This document shows, piece after piece, positions 45,701 through 56,890 of a stretch of DNA of 64,000 bases. The notes beneath the pieces were generated by a model. That model saw only the letters and a program-made list of their open reading frames with translations. It did not search any database and was not told the DNA's origin. Numbering within the stretch: position 1 is the stretch's first letter; each line of letters opens with the position of its first letter. The stretch comes from Bedellia somnulentella (lineage: Eukaryota; Arthropoda; Insecta; Lepidoptera; Bedelliidae): assembly GCA_963576735.1 (NCBI GenBank), contig OY755177.1:62001-126000 (forward strand). Reading direction: 5' to 3'. A program made the position numbers and the translations under genes.

Positions 45701-48700
45701 GTTTCCTTTGCGGCTTTTATATTTATGATTACAGCTTCATCTGTCCCAGCTTGGCTTATTAATTTGCGTGAGAATTGATTAGGACTTAAGACACGGTATG
45801 AATGGAGTCTAACTACTTGTAATCATAATTGCTAAGTATTTTGATCGTCATTATACAGGTTTTAAAACTTTAATTAAATGTAACGATTTAACTGACGTGA
45901 TTCACTATTTTAGTATTCAATACAGTAATGATGCAACTAGCAACTCCTAATAGATATATTCGTTACCACTATAAATAACATACATATCCAAAATTATTAG
46001 TTATACTTTATCAAATTACTCGGATATACTTTGTCTCGTTAACGCCAACATAAGTTTCCCTAAAAACTATTACTCGATAGTGAAGCATCATGTTTGACTA
46101 CTGTAGTACACAGTAGAGTAAGTAGCGCATTGTTACTCTCCGCAGTGAGGCACAAACTCAAGATGGATGATCAAACAGATAAAACCAAAATTCCAAGGCT
46201 CATTATCGTACAAGTTATCAGTATAAACGCCGAGAGCAAATAATTACCTCAGACAAAATCGAGGCGCGGCTCAGCGGCGTAGAGCATTGAAATTGAAAAA
46301 ATAAACAATATCAACCTTGAATTGAATGTGACCTGTCGACGGATTTGTCTATAATTACTTTGGCTAGTTTTAGTATTCATCATATAGATATTTTTTTTTT
46401 GGTAGTTTACATAAGACTAGGACAATAGTTTTATACCATGCTTAATTATCAAAAAGACCTTGACTCTGCGCACAGATATACAGATAGATATGCTACTAAA
46501 ACTATACGGATTCTTAGAATGTCCCAGTTTTGAGAAATCGCCAAGCTCACAGCTTGTTTCCTTATGTTCTGCAATTGCAATAAAATAACACGAACACAAC
46601 TTAATTGCTCCTCCAATGCAACTTTCCGCATGTCGTTGTAAAAGTTCCCATGGAAAGTTTTATTAATCCATCTTCGAGAAAACAAAGAAACAATGATATT
46701 AAAAATAAACTGCTCATGCCAATACGAAGCCAATGTCAGCGGATTTCCCGATACATTCGTAATGATATAATACATTTATATTCATTTATGAACCTTTACC
46801 TTATTTTATGCATTTCAGACAATAGCAACTGCCCATTGATCGCCTCACATCACAGGCAATGCAATTAATTACACCTAAAATTCTTCCATATTAGCGTACT
46901 ATAATCTACACGGTTGATTTTAAGATATTTAAATATCTATAAAATCTTAAGTAGAGATTAACTTTTGAACTAGCTTTTGCCCGCGACTACGTCCGCGTGG
47001 ACTACATTTTTTGCATCCGGTTTACATCATAAATACTAAAACACTATCTAAGCTTCTGTTTTTTACAACAAAGCCTATGGGCCAATTTTGACAATTTATA
47101 AATCACTAACAATTTAACTAATCCAGTTATGGAAAATGTATGAGTTTTCTGTAAAACTTCAGATGGAGACCCTCAATTTGATACCTGAACCAATTTTCTA
47201 GCTCTTAGCATCGCGACACAGGCTGGTTCTCAAAATCCACCCTCTCTCGTTCAATATATAAGGATGTCTATTAAATCAACTAATATCAACTATAATGGAT
47301 ATTCATGTCTACGGAAAAGATTAAAGAAAACTAATGTCACACTTGTTTTGTGAGTTAGACCTATTACACATACTTATTTTCAGGCTCACCTAAAGCGTAA
47401 AAGATTTCTATGGCATAAAACTTCAACAGTATTTTTATTGGTATTTCGCTGTGCAGTGTCGGCTTAGAATAACACTACCCCATTTCTGCTGGTGGGTGTA
47501 TTTAAGAGGCGACTAACGGTATTGGCGCTTTTAAGGAATTTTTGGGCGATGCGGTTTGAGACCCATCACCAACAACCTTTATTTCGCCATCTTTTCCCCA
47601 CTCAACTTTCCAAAAGTGGCTGAGAAACTTCTAGTTCCTTAGCTCTGGCTACCCCTTCTAGGGATTTATAGCCGTCAGTATATGTATGTATGTTTGGTGT
47701 ATGATCATACTTATTAAAGTTTCTAATATCTAATATATTTTTGTATTCTAGTATTTTCTAAGATTTTCACTTTACATATTATAATTAAAACAACTATTGA
47801 TTTTCGGATATTTTAATCACGTGTTATTTATTACATTGTTTGTGAAGCCCGACGTTTCGAAAACTTTTCAGTTATCATGGTCACGGGAAGACTGAGGTGT
47901 TATTTGTCATTTTGCAGTACTATAAAATTATTAATACTAACTAACTTTACAAAATTTAAGTTACATTTGCGTTTAATATTTGCTATGTACAAAAAGAGCT
48001 TATGTTATCATCTGTAGAGATCTTATGATCGGGTTCCAAGCAGGTGGTAATTGCCAACCATCATCTCTATTGAAGTTTTGATGTTTCTTTATTTCAATGG
48101 ATTAGCGCATTATTCTAGGTATCAATCGATACTCTTTAGCTAGAATTGTAGGTTTGTCAAAACGCATGTGGTGGTTTGGCTTATCGAAGGTGTGTTCACA
48201 CAAAGCAGATCTTCCCGGACGCCTATTTTTCATATCAGCAATATGCTCTTTTACGCGAGTAGCTACACTAAGCTTTGTTTGACCGATGTATGAAAGACGC
48301 CACTCACACCTCAGTCTTCCCGTGACCATGATAACTGAAAAGTTTTCGAAACGTCAGACTTTAAAAGCAAAGTAATAACACGTGATTAAAATATCCGAAA
48401 ATCAATAGTTGTTTTAATTATTTTCGTTATCTCTTGGCTGACTAACTCAGCTCATACATGCCCCCAAACTCAATTCTACCCTGAGTAGGGTGATCAGGCT
48501 GTAACCCGACACTGTGGCTTAGAATGGTTAGGAAAATATTGCAGAATTTAGATGTATTTAATTTTGACATTTTGGTAGCATCGGCATCCGCAGCTTGTCA
48601 AGTATAGCCTTGCCTACCTTTTGGTCGTCTGGTTTTGGGATCTCGGATCTTTTCTCACGCATAACTGAAAATGTAGGCGACTTTTCTGAGATATCAGGTC

Positions 48701-51700
48701 TCTCAGAAACCGAAAGGGCATGGTTTAGATACAGCCGGGGCCAACGCCAATGTCCCACTCAAAATGTCGTCTCAGAGGTCATGGTTTAGATTAGCCGGTA
48801 TGCCGTCAAGTTCAAGCAAATCTTTCAAATACAGCTCTTGACTTGGCGGATCGGGCTCGTCTCCTAGCCAGCTGTGAGCCAGAATCGGGACATTGGTTGA
48901 ACGCGTTGCATTTTGGCAATCCCGGAGCTTTGCTCGACAGAGCCTCTTTTCAGTTGACCATAGGTTGGAGATTGGGCGTTAAATTAAGTGTACAACATCG
49001 CTGCCACAGCACTGTGATGCCTTCGTAGAAGAACTAGAACAACATGGATTATCATGTCGCCGTAACGCTGTATTCCACGCCATACTGCGATCAACGATAT
49101 TATCAAACGGGCCCTTGCTATCATCAATGTACCAGCGGTCTTGGAACCATCTGGATTGCTGTGTGATGATGGTAGGAGACCGGATGGTATGTTTTTAATG
49201 CCCTGGAAGAATGGGAGGACGATATTTTTTTTAAATCTTAAATTTTGTATCTTATGTACATATTTTATTAACAACCTGTTAATTGCATAATAATATGTAA
49301 ATATAAACAATAACAATTAACAATGTCTATTGTTTGGGGACATGAAATGAATAGACGCAAGTCATGTGGCAAAAGAATAAATCAAAAGGCGTATGAGGAT
49401 TAAATAGAAAACGGTCTAAAACAATGAACGCCTAAAGTCAACAATTCAAAGAATATAAATCAGGAAATATATGAATATTTGCAAAAATACGTAAGTTGCC
49501 AGAATCTTAAAAAGTGATAGTTTGACTGTCTGCCTCTCTACTCTCTCTCTCTTATTAAGTAATTCTAATCCTAATTATTAAATAGTTCTGTTTAAGTAAT
49601 TTTTTTATTCAAGCATCTTCTCAATGTGTTTTGTCATACGAGGAATCTGTTCTTTGTATTACAAAGGATAATTTTCGATTTCCTTGATTGAAATATATAA
49701 TTGATAATTACTTTAAAGATAAATGTATTGTTCACATCGGTAAGGAAAACAATAGATGATTTCAATTGCATTTTCTTGTTCTGACTACGAGGCTCTTTAA
49801 TATAATAGTATGATATCAGCTCTGGATTTTCCAATAAAAAATATAAGATGTGTATGTGTCAGTATATAATTCACTGAATTAGATCATTGCGTATCGAAAA
49901 ATGTTAAATGAAAAAAGATACAATTATATAAAACTTCATATCTTGCACAGAAAACTATTTGGTTTTTAAAATCCTTTTTTAAAAAGCAGCATTAGAAATT
50001 TAATAATTTATTATTTTGAAGATTGCCGTATACATCATCATCATCATCATCCTGTATTCGTTTTCGCATTATTATTATTGAACATTCCTATATTTTGCCA
50101 CTTTCATGGCATGTACATCATCATTGTCACCCAATAAACTTCCACTGCTAGAAATAGGCCTCTGGGCAGGTTCAAAACTATATCTTATCTTAGAATCAAA
50201 TGAACCAAAAACAATACGCACATCGCACATGTATAAAATTACGAATGAGCACTGAATTTTATGCTTGTTCGAATGAATGTAGTCAACAAAATAAATAAAT
50301 GATTACTGACTGCACTGCAATAAATAACACTTTTCAAACCTTTCAAATTTGAATTCCAGGTGGTAATCTCATCGGCGTATCGCCATGGTCGTCACGAGCA
50401 CGGCCCGACAGACTACGACCCCGTATATTCTAGTCAAGAATACTTCGACTACCCCCACCAGAAGACTGACCCTCCTCGCACCAACAAACCCACGATCGCC
50501 GCTCCCAGGATGTCCGAGAGATCCATTTCAATCAGCCGGACTATAAAGAAAGTGCAAGTCCTGGAACACGAGATCACCGCACGAGTAAATCCTATTCCGT
50601 GGATAGAAAATGGAACATCAAGGATAGTGAACCAAAGACATTCCAATGCTGTTAGAGGCAAAGGTATGGTACACGACATGGTGTTTATTAACAGTTATTA
50701 AGCTAACTTAGACCTATTTTACTCATCAAAGTACCGGTTCACTTGCCACCGTTTTCTCTGTACCTTATTCTCACTTTTTAAAAATTACATACATATACTC
50801 ACGGCTATTAATCCCTTAACGGGGTAGCCAGAGCTTTGGAAAGAGAAATTCCTCAGCCAAGTAGAAATGGGGAAGTGCTATTCTAAGCCGAAACTACACA
50901 GCCCAATGCATACAATTAAGAAATGTATTAATCATAACTTCTAAAATCTATTATTATTTCACCATCTTTTCCCCACTCAACTTCCAAAAGTGGCTGAGGA
51001 ATTTCTAATTCTTTAGCTCTGGCTACCCCTTCATGGGATTTGTAGCCGTGAGTATATGTATGTATGTATGTCTAAAATCTATTCATAAAGTAAAGATATA
51101 AACTAAATATAAATACTAACTCCTAAGTAAGTATCAATATCCAATATTAGGAAACCTAATTCGAAAGAAGTAATTACAAAAACTGGTTATTTAATTACCA
51201 CTCAAACGTAGGTGCGGCAGAGGTTCTAGTTTTTATAACCTTTAAGTAATATTTAATTTCCTGCTTTAATATTTACTACCTTTAAACCAACAACTAATAT
51301 CATATAGGCTTTAGCATTCAATTTTATCGTTCAATGCACGGAAGTAGGTGACACTTCTATTTAGTGGTATTAATACACGGGATTTCATAAAATAAGAAAC
51401 GAATGCAATATAAAATAATTTCAACAATACAGTTAGCGATGTAGTGTCGGCTTAGAATAGCACTATCCCATTTCTTCCGGTGGGTGTACGTAAGAGGCGA
51501 CTAACGGTGTTAGGGCTTTAAAGAGATTTTTGGGCGATGCGGTTGGAGACCCATCACCAACCACCTTTATTTCACCATCTTTTCCCCACGCAACTTCCAA
51601 ACGTGGCTGAAGAAATTTCTAATGCCTTAGCTCGGGCTACTTCTTCTAGAGACTTACAGCCGTAAGTAGATGTATGTATGTTCAACAATACAATATGGCT

Positions 51701-54700
51701 GACATAATTTAATGTCACATCACAAGCATTTACTGTGGAATTTAGATAAAACAAATTGTAACTTCCGTTTGAGAGATAGTTTTAGTTTTATTAACAACAT
51801 GCGTACAATCATGCATTATTGTAAACGAAATGAAGACGTTTAATTTACAAGAAGTTTACCTAAACTTAGCTGACAGCTAACAGCAAGCCAACGCCCGATT
51901 TCTGAATTGAGTATTCAAACTGAGAACGACTTAAGTATCGTTTTGCCTCATTCAGTAGTTAAGATTTCAATGCGACAGAACGATACTTAAGTTGTTCTCA
52001 ACTGGAATACTTAATTCAGAAATCGGTCGTAACACTCTGTAATATTGTTTAGTTGGTATGCACTTAGTTATATCGTGTATCGTTTCCACAGAGAGCATAG
52101 TGTTTCCCGGCCCCACCACGAGATTGGTTCCGAAGCGATCTCTGGCTCCAAAAGACGTTCCGGAAATATGTAAAACGGAAGGTATTTGCGAAAATGTTCC
52201 AGATTACCCCGAGGATCGAATAGCTGAATTGCTTGAAAAGGTGAAAAACCCCTCTTATTTTACTAGTGTACTTTGTGTAAAGTACTTTAATTATATTTGA
52301 CCTAGCTTGTATGTCCTGAAAATATCAAAATCAAAATCATTTTTATTTGCATAAATGTGGTACAATGAAGATGTTGCATTAATATAATCGGTCCATCACA
52401 TTTAACTATATATGCTAGCATGCAAATATTTACATTAAAAAAATTACAATAAATTTATTAGTTACATTTATTTAACTCAAACAGCCGTGAATTTCAAATT
52501 ATATTATTATTCAGAAAAAAAAGATTAAGTTCATAAAAAAAATTCTCTATCAGCTATTTTTTTTGCTCACGTTTCAGTAAATTCAGTCTTATTCCTAGAG
52601 GCTATTATTTATATTACAATCTTTTCAAAATAGGTTTACGTATGTGAACCCTACAATGCATGAGCAAATTTATTTTGCATGTTCATTAGTTTTACGTAAC
52701 ATTGCATGATTAAAACAAATATGACGTTACTGAAAGTTTAAAATCTATACTAATATTATAAAGCTGAAGAGTTTGTTTGTTTGAACGCTAGGATCTCAGG
52801 AACTACCCAATCAAATTGAAAAATTCTGTTTGTGTTGGATAGTCCATTTATTGAGGAAGGTTTTAGGCTATATATCATCAAGCTGCGACCAACAGGAGCA
52901 AACTATCAGCGAATAATGTTGCAAAAACGGGGATAGTTATTCATACTAAGGCTTCCGTTGTGTGCGCTGCGTAAACGGTTTAAGTTACCCAAAAAAAATG
53001 TATTAAAGAATTATTTCTCTTTAAATGATCTAAAAAAATGGCCGCGACAGTATATGTCTAACTTTTAAGTTTCACTTACTATAACCATTTTTATGGTAAA
53101 TAAATTTGGTCGAATTTAATGCATAATTGCCATAATGTTTTATCAACATAATATTAATCTTTATCCAAATAAATATGTTGTTGATTAAGAGTATTTAATT
53201 GAGAACAAAATTGTCCTTGACATCACTTAATTTAAAAAAAACATCTTAGAAGATAATACAATTTTTAAATTACTCTGTAACAAAATTTACACGCGTGCAT
53301 GAAGCGCAAGACAAGACGCTGCGCTGGCCGGCGAGCGAGGTCACCTGCGCCAGAAGCTTATGTTTAACCCTTTCCTATTAATATTATAAATGTGAAAGTT
53401 TAGATGTTTGTGTGTTTGTAGCTAAAAGAAGACTAATTCACAGAACGTATTTAAAATAAAATTTACAGGAAGCCAGATAATGATCCAAATTAACACAATA
53501 GGACACTTTTTATCCCAGAAAAATTAAGAGATCAATAAATTTTCTTAAACAAATGGTTAAACAGACTAAGAATCAATGCTCAGCCAAAACTACTATACTT
53601 ATAAACTTAAAATTTATAAAGTGAAAAAATTGTGAAGACACTATGAAAAACACATTTTATCTCATCCCATGACAGCATGACAGAGACCCTCAACAAGTCA
53701 GTTAAATATTTCAGTTTCACGACGTGAAAGTCTACACTTTTGACAGTACGAAGTCTGTGGGGTCAGCTAGTTATAAATAAAATTAAAATTATGCAGTCTA
53801 CTAATTGACGTAAGCAATTTTTAAATATTTAAAATTTATCTTTGGAGCAACCGCTTTATGCCGCCTCAAACCGTATTTTCCCAGAAGTACACAGTGTAAC
53901 AATATAAAATTAAAATAATACTTCCACTTCCAGTATTTATAAAACATTTATACTTAACATTGTAAAGGTTCGTCACAATTTGATATTTTTCTGCCGTTTC
54001 TAGTCAGGACAAAAGACCGAGTTCCGAATAGACGAGCTGGAGATGCCGGACCTCAGCCAACGCATTGGCGTGCCGGACGAGACGGAGCTGTGCGACTTCA
54101 CACTCAAAGTGAGTTGGTGCTGTCAATTATTTAGCTTCAACTATTTGCTTAATGTAGAGTCATCATTACTTAAAGTTGTGCGGAAATAAATCCTTATTGT
54201 GTGGATTAACATTTAAAAAAATATCGCCGAATATCTACTAAGGCGTTATAACAACACTTCCTAAATAGTATTTAAAGAATATATTTTAGCGATATTTTAA
54301 ATATTTAACTTCAACTAAACTTAAGTAACATATGATAAATTAGATAAAAAAATATTATAAAATTTACTTTAAAACAAAACATATCGATTAGTATATTGTG
54401 TAATCACTTAGAAAAAAATCAAAGGACGAAGTTTGAAGTTAACAAATATAAGAGCATTTATGAGATTATCGATAAATATTAGAGGAAACGAAAGAGGTTT
54501 ATTTTGCCAACCTGCCTACCCCAGTGGGTATAATTTAGCAAGTTATTTTCTCAAACTCTAACGTTCACGCTATATATCCCCGAACGGATTGGCAGAGGTG
54601 CTAACACTTCTGAACATCACGTGACATTGTCACCTGGTGTTCAGAGTATCCACGTTTTGCTTGAATAATGTACTCACGTGGTAGGGGGCAGGCCTATCGC

Positions 54701-55989
54701 CGTTTTGTACGAATACAGTGTCACATGACAAAGTAAAACTTAGCCATGTGGGTTTTCTCACGATGTTTTTGGTCTCAGCTAAAAACCATGATAAATTAAC
54801 CATACAATTGGTGTGGGCCCGACCCGGGGTTTGAACCATGATTATCTGCACGATAAGCAGTGTCCTTACCACTGAGCTATCACGGTTGCACGGTTTTCAT
54901 ACAAAAATATATGAAAATGAGTGTTATATGTAACGGTTGTATGTATGTATTTATAATTAAATTTTATGTAGTGTACAAAAATAGTCTGATTTAGTTTATC
55001 GTTTTATCGTACGTCTAAGTATTATCTCAAATCGTTAGTTTTATATATTTATATTTTGTAATAATATATCTTAAGGTTATACTGTGTAAATTTATTTATT
55101 TAAGTATTATTTATAGATATAGTAGTATTATGATAGGGTCCGTGACGTGACACAATCGGTTCTGACTGAAAATCAGTTTTTAAGGTTATGCCTTTAATAA
55201 ATGCTGAGTCAGCAACCTTTTCTTTGCCTTTGAAAGAACTTTAATTATGTATGTCCCTAAATGTTTTATTAATATATTTTTTGTTTTGTTCTTTGTTAAA
55301 ATTGTCTGTGTTTTTGTAAAAATGTAATGTCTTATTGTTCCCAGAGGCAATGAATAAATGATATCTTTTCTTTTCTTTTATTTTTCCAGATCGCCCTCCC
55401 GAAAGCAGCTCTAGATGTGAACGACACCTGGCAGTACATCGTCAACAGGAACGACAAACCTCTGCAAGGAGTGCGGGTGGAGATCTGCAGGTATTTCAGC
55501 TGTCAATTTATCTGGATTGTTTCAAAAACTACACTACTATTTCGGTTTATTTGGTTTATATCTTTCCGCGGGTATCTTAAGAGTATTTTTGGGCCATTAA
55601 ACTAGTGATCATCATCAACAACCCCTTATTTTACCATCTTTCCCCACTCGACTTCTAAAAGTGACACGTAAGTTTTTTTTTTTATTTTGAATCTCTTATA
55701 GCCGTGAGTATATGTATGTGTGCTTTACTTTTAACGCCGACATAAAAAAAAACGTAATAAATCATTAATATACAAGACATCTTCACTGACAAAATTGTGT
55801 ATTCTTTTCAGCCCAAAGAAGACTTGTAACCGATTGGCTGACTTCCGCCAAGGCTACGTGGCGCGGTGCAAGCAGAAGTACATCCTCCGGCAGCTGAAGT
55901 CCATCAGCAGCGACGGCGAGACCATCGTGGACCGCTCCTTCAAGATCCCCAGCTGCTGCTCCTGCGTCGTCAGCCCTGTCGACGACTAA
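42739..55989 (+). CDS. Spätzle gene B (spätzle-1-like), six coding exons, 294 aa predicted
   Basis: Predicted secreted pro-spätzle. Coding exons are 42739-42786, 50360-50663, 52092-52240, 54004-54108, 55390-55490 and 55812-55989, with intron phases 0,1,0,0,2 as in gene A. The signal peptide spans exons 1-2 (hydrophobic, ending VVISSA before YRHGRH). A roughly 160-residue prodomain contains a basic, disordered-looking stretch and then VFPGP, ICKTEGIC and PDYP. Arg187 (LSQR before IGVP) is the likely activation site, yielding a 107-residue cystine-knot domain, the usual spätzle active-fragment size. Knot cysteines are C197, C235, C241, C255, then CCSC. DTWQYIVN and SFKIPSCCSC are strong spätzle-1 signatures. 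NGT and NDT are possible N-glycosylation sites. Family role: proteolytically activated Toll ligand in immunity and development. Introns 1, 2 and 5 carry SINEs and other repeats. Confidence 0.94.
43146..43203 (+). mobile_element. SINE-A 3' scrap in gene B intron 1
   Basis: CTCTGGCTACCCCTTTTGG to ATATATGTCT. Confidence 0.6.
43491..43725 (-). mobile_element. SINE-A copy in gene B intron 1
   Basis: Tail and most of the body; head partly lost. Confidence 0.8.
43944..44316 (-). mobile_element. SINE-B, full length, in gene B intron 1
   Basis: TTATG-type tail inverted (AACATAACATAAACG) to an inverted tRNA-like head ending near 44316. Confidence 0.88.
44776..44852 (-). mobile_element. SINE-A scrap
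   Basis: GAATTTCCTCAGCCGCTTT to GGTTAATGAT. Confidence 0.5.
44853..46969. other. Gene B intron 1, mostly unassigned
   Basis: Apart from the SINE-A at 45221, overlapping frames on both strands at 46449-46868 look like chance. Confidence 0.45.
45221..45494 (-). mobile_element. SINE-A copy with internal duplication
   Basis: The CCAGAGCTTGAGAGCTA segment is present twice in tandem; otherwise full length. Confidence 0.85.
46970..47280 (-). mobile_element. Helitron-like 3' end
   Basis: On the minus strand the element ends CTAG just after a short CGCG...CGCG hairpin (CGCGGACGTAGTCGCGG), the canonical Helitron terminator layout. The 5' boundary is approximate. Confidence 0.55.
47448..47695 (+). 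mobile_element. SINE-A copy, full length, in gene B intron 1
   Basis: GCTGTGCAGTGTCGGC to the TATG tail. Confidence 0.9.
47751..48425 (-). mobile_element. Penelope-like element relic with inverted arms (copy 2)
   Basis: Imperfect arms of about 120 bp at 47779-47899 and 48306-48421 flank the endonuclease piece. The outer GTATTTTCTAAGATTTTCAC is shared with the relic at 19841. Confidence 0.8.
48102..48329 (-). pseudogene. GIY-YIG endonuclease piece of Penelope-like element, stop codon
   Basis: Contains SYIGQTKLSVATRVKEHIAD, the YIG-Q-T...R...EHI core missing from the other relic, then SALCEH. It ends at a premature TAA where the copy at 19841 has GAG; homologous sequence continues beyond to about 47985. 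The frame enters directly from the right inverted arm. Confidence 0.8.
48560..49230 (+). mobile_element. Non-LTR retroelement C-terminal remnant
   Basis: A + frame reads ADRARLLASCEPESGHWLNA and TIGWRLGV; shifted frames continue with HGLSCRRN, then IIKRALAIINVPAVLEPSGL and GRRPDGM, PWKNGR. This block order is seen downstream of the reverse transcriptase in several animal LINE-type proteins. Several frameshifts; clade not assigned. Confidence 0.5.
49231..50032. other. Gene B intron 1, AT-rich, nothing recognised
   Basis: Low-complexity AT tract without repeat hallmarks. Confidence 0.5.
50033..50175. repeat. CAT repeat and lepidopteran CACTGCTAGAAATAGGCCTC repeat
   Basis: CATCATCAT run followed near 50140 by the CTGCTGGACATAGGCCTC-like phrase common in lepidopteran genomes. 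Lies just upstream of gene B exon 2. Confidence 0.55.
50360..50663 (+). CDS. Gene B exon 2 (bulk of prodomain)
   Basis: 101 codons plus one base after a TTCCAG acceptor, donor GTATGG. Begins VVISSAYRHGRH. Rich in H, Y, P and basic residues, without recognisable fold, as expected for a spätzle prodomain. Confidence 0.87.
50786..50902 (-). mobile_element. SINE-A copy with large internal deletion, in gene B intron 2
   Basis: Both ends present but about 125 bp of body missing. Confidence 0.82.
50954..51073 (+). mobile_element. SINE-A 3' half in gene B intron 2
   Basis: CCATCTTTTCCCCACTC to a TATG tail; head-to-head with the previous copy. Confidence 0.82.
51432..51680 (+). mobile_element. SINE-A copy with 12-bp target-site duplication, in gene B intron 2
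   Basis: TTCAACAATACA at 51420-51431 and 51681-51692. Confidence 0.93.
52092..52240 (+). CDS. Gene B exon 3 (prodomain motif)
   Basis: The acceptor at CACAG is selected because two leading bases complete the GAG codon from exon 2. Encodes SIVFPGP, ICKTEGIC and PDYP, paralogous to gene A exon 3. Donor GTGAAA. Confidence 0.93.
52744..53770 (+). mobile_element. Helitron-like non-autonomous element in gene B intron 3
   Basis: Begins TCTATACTAATATTATAAAG after an A and ends with an ACAG...CTGT mini-hairpin then CTAG before a T. A second internal start-like phrase at about 53383 (TAATATTATAAATGTGAAAG) suggests two related copies joined. No ORF. Confidence 0.55.
54004..54108 (+). CDS. Gene B exon 4 (cleavage site, first knot cysteine)
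   Basis: 35 codons. The CTAG acceptor at 54002 keeps frame; the TCAG four bases later would not. Contains LSQR then IGVPDETELC. Confidence 0.92.
54420..54545 (+). mobile_element. RTE LINE 3' scrap in gene B intron 4
   Basis: Diverged version of the last 120 nt of the RTE ORF, ending in a CTGCCTACCCCAGTGGG-like segment. Confidence 0.5.
54551..54888 (-). mobile_element. SINE-B, full length, in gene B intron 4
   Basis: CTCAAACTCTAACGTTCACG tail side to inverted head GAGCTATCACGG. Confidence 0.88.
55390..55490 (+). CDS. Gene B exon 5 (cystine-knot core)
   Basis: Acceptor TTTTTCCAG, donor GTATTT in phase 2. Encodes VNDTWQYIVN and VRVEIC, the most spätzle-1-like segment here. Confidence 0.94.
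55570..55722 (+). mobile_element. SINE-A copy, decayed, in gene B intron 5
   Basis: GGGTATCTTAAGAG to GCCGTGAGTATATGTATG, about 80 nt after the exon 5 donor. Confidence 0.75.
55812..55989 (+). CDS. Gene B exon 6 (knot C-terminus and stop)
   Basis: The first base completes AGC. Encodes KKTCN, ARCKQKY, SDGE and SFKIPSCCSC, then a seven-residue tail and TAA. Confidence 0.95.
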
Positions 55990-56425
55990 TGGAGTATTCT
56001 AAAGAAGATCTACTCTCTAGAAACGAGAATTTTATTGTTGAAACAAGATTGCGGGCAATACACATTGTATATGCGAAATTCTATTGTTAGGCCACTAACT
56101 GTGACTACCAGCAGTTTCAATTTCGCTTTTGTATAAATTAGGCGCCTTAAGGATCCATATTTGGATTCAAACTTAGTTCGCCCAATTGAGCAACATTTAG
56201 AAGGCGATTCTGAGCAAATAGATTTCTGATATTTCTTCGACTTTGATGGACAATTATAAAGTGAAATGGAAAATAATGAAAGTAGCAGACATACAAGTGA
56301 GTGATACTTCGAATCAAATAACATTTTTAAATGTACAGAAAAAGACAATTTGTGATACACTGTTGGAGTGTGAGTGTTTTGTGATATAATAATCATTATG
56401 TACGTCTATGTATAAGAATCTATAT

Positions 56426-56431
56426 AATAAA
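56426..56431 (+). terminator. Candidate poly(A) signal of gene B
   Basis: AATAAA about 440 nt after the gene B stop; further AATAAA hexamers lie near 56567 and 56584. Confidence 0.4.
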
Positions 56432-56689
56432 TTAATGATAGATACTGTGAGTGTTTGTCTCTCCAAGTTCTGTATCGTGCATATCCGGCGACATACTATA
56501 TTTATCTATACTTGAAAAAATTGGCAAACCTGAAATCTTTATATGGGTAAAACACGTTTCTTAAAGAATAAAGGATTCTATTGGAATAAATCGACATGTG
56601 CCTTCGTAATTTCATTAGTACCTTCAGGCCTTCATGTCATCCAAAATCAACGATAAATAAATCGATCATTTTATAATGCTCTTTTCTTC

Positions 56690-56890
56690 TTCTTCGTTTA
56701 CAACCTATGTCGTCAAAGGGGTGCCAGAGGAACTAATACCTTTTGTATTACCTGCCGGGGTATAATGTGTAATATTTACCGCTATTAACACACTATAACA
56801 CATGAGTAAGTATTACTCGATCCCGTGAGTTGTCTCGCGACGGTATTCCTCACAGCTAACAACATTTATATAAAACCACATATTATATAC
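56690..56890 (-). mobile_element. Possible diverged SINE-B
   Basis: AAAGGGGTGCCAGAGGAACTAATACC and TTCCTCACAGCTAACAAC echo SINE-B in the right order, with much change. Confidence 0.4.

Noticed and set aside
46449..46868. Overlapping frames of 108 and 87 codons on opposite strands
   Set aside because: Composition looks like translated AT-rich DNA; no motif, no splice context, and they lie inside gene B intron 1.
54008..54108. Alternative gene B exon 4 acceptor at TCAG
   Set aside because: It would leave 101 nt and break the frame; the CTAG at 54002 keeps it.
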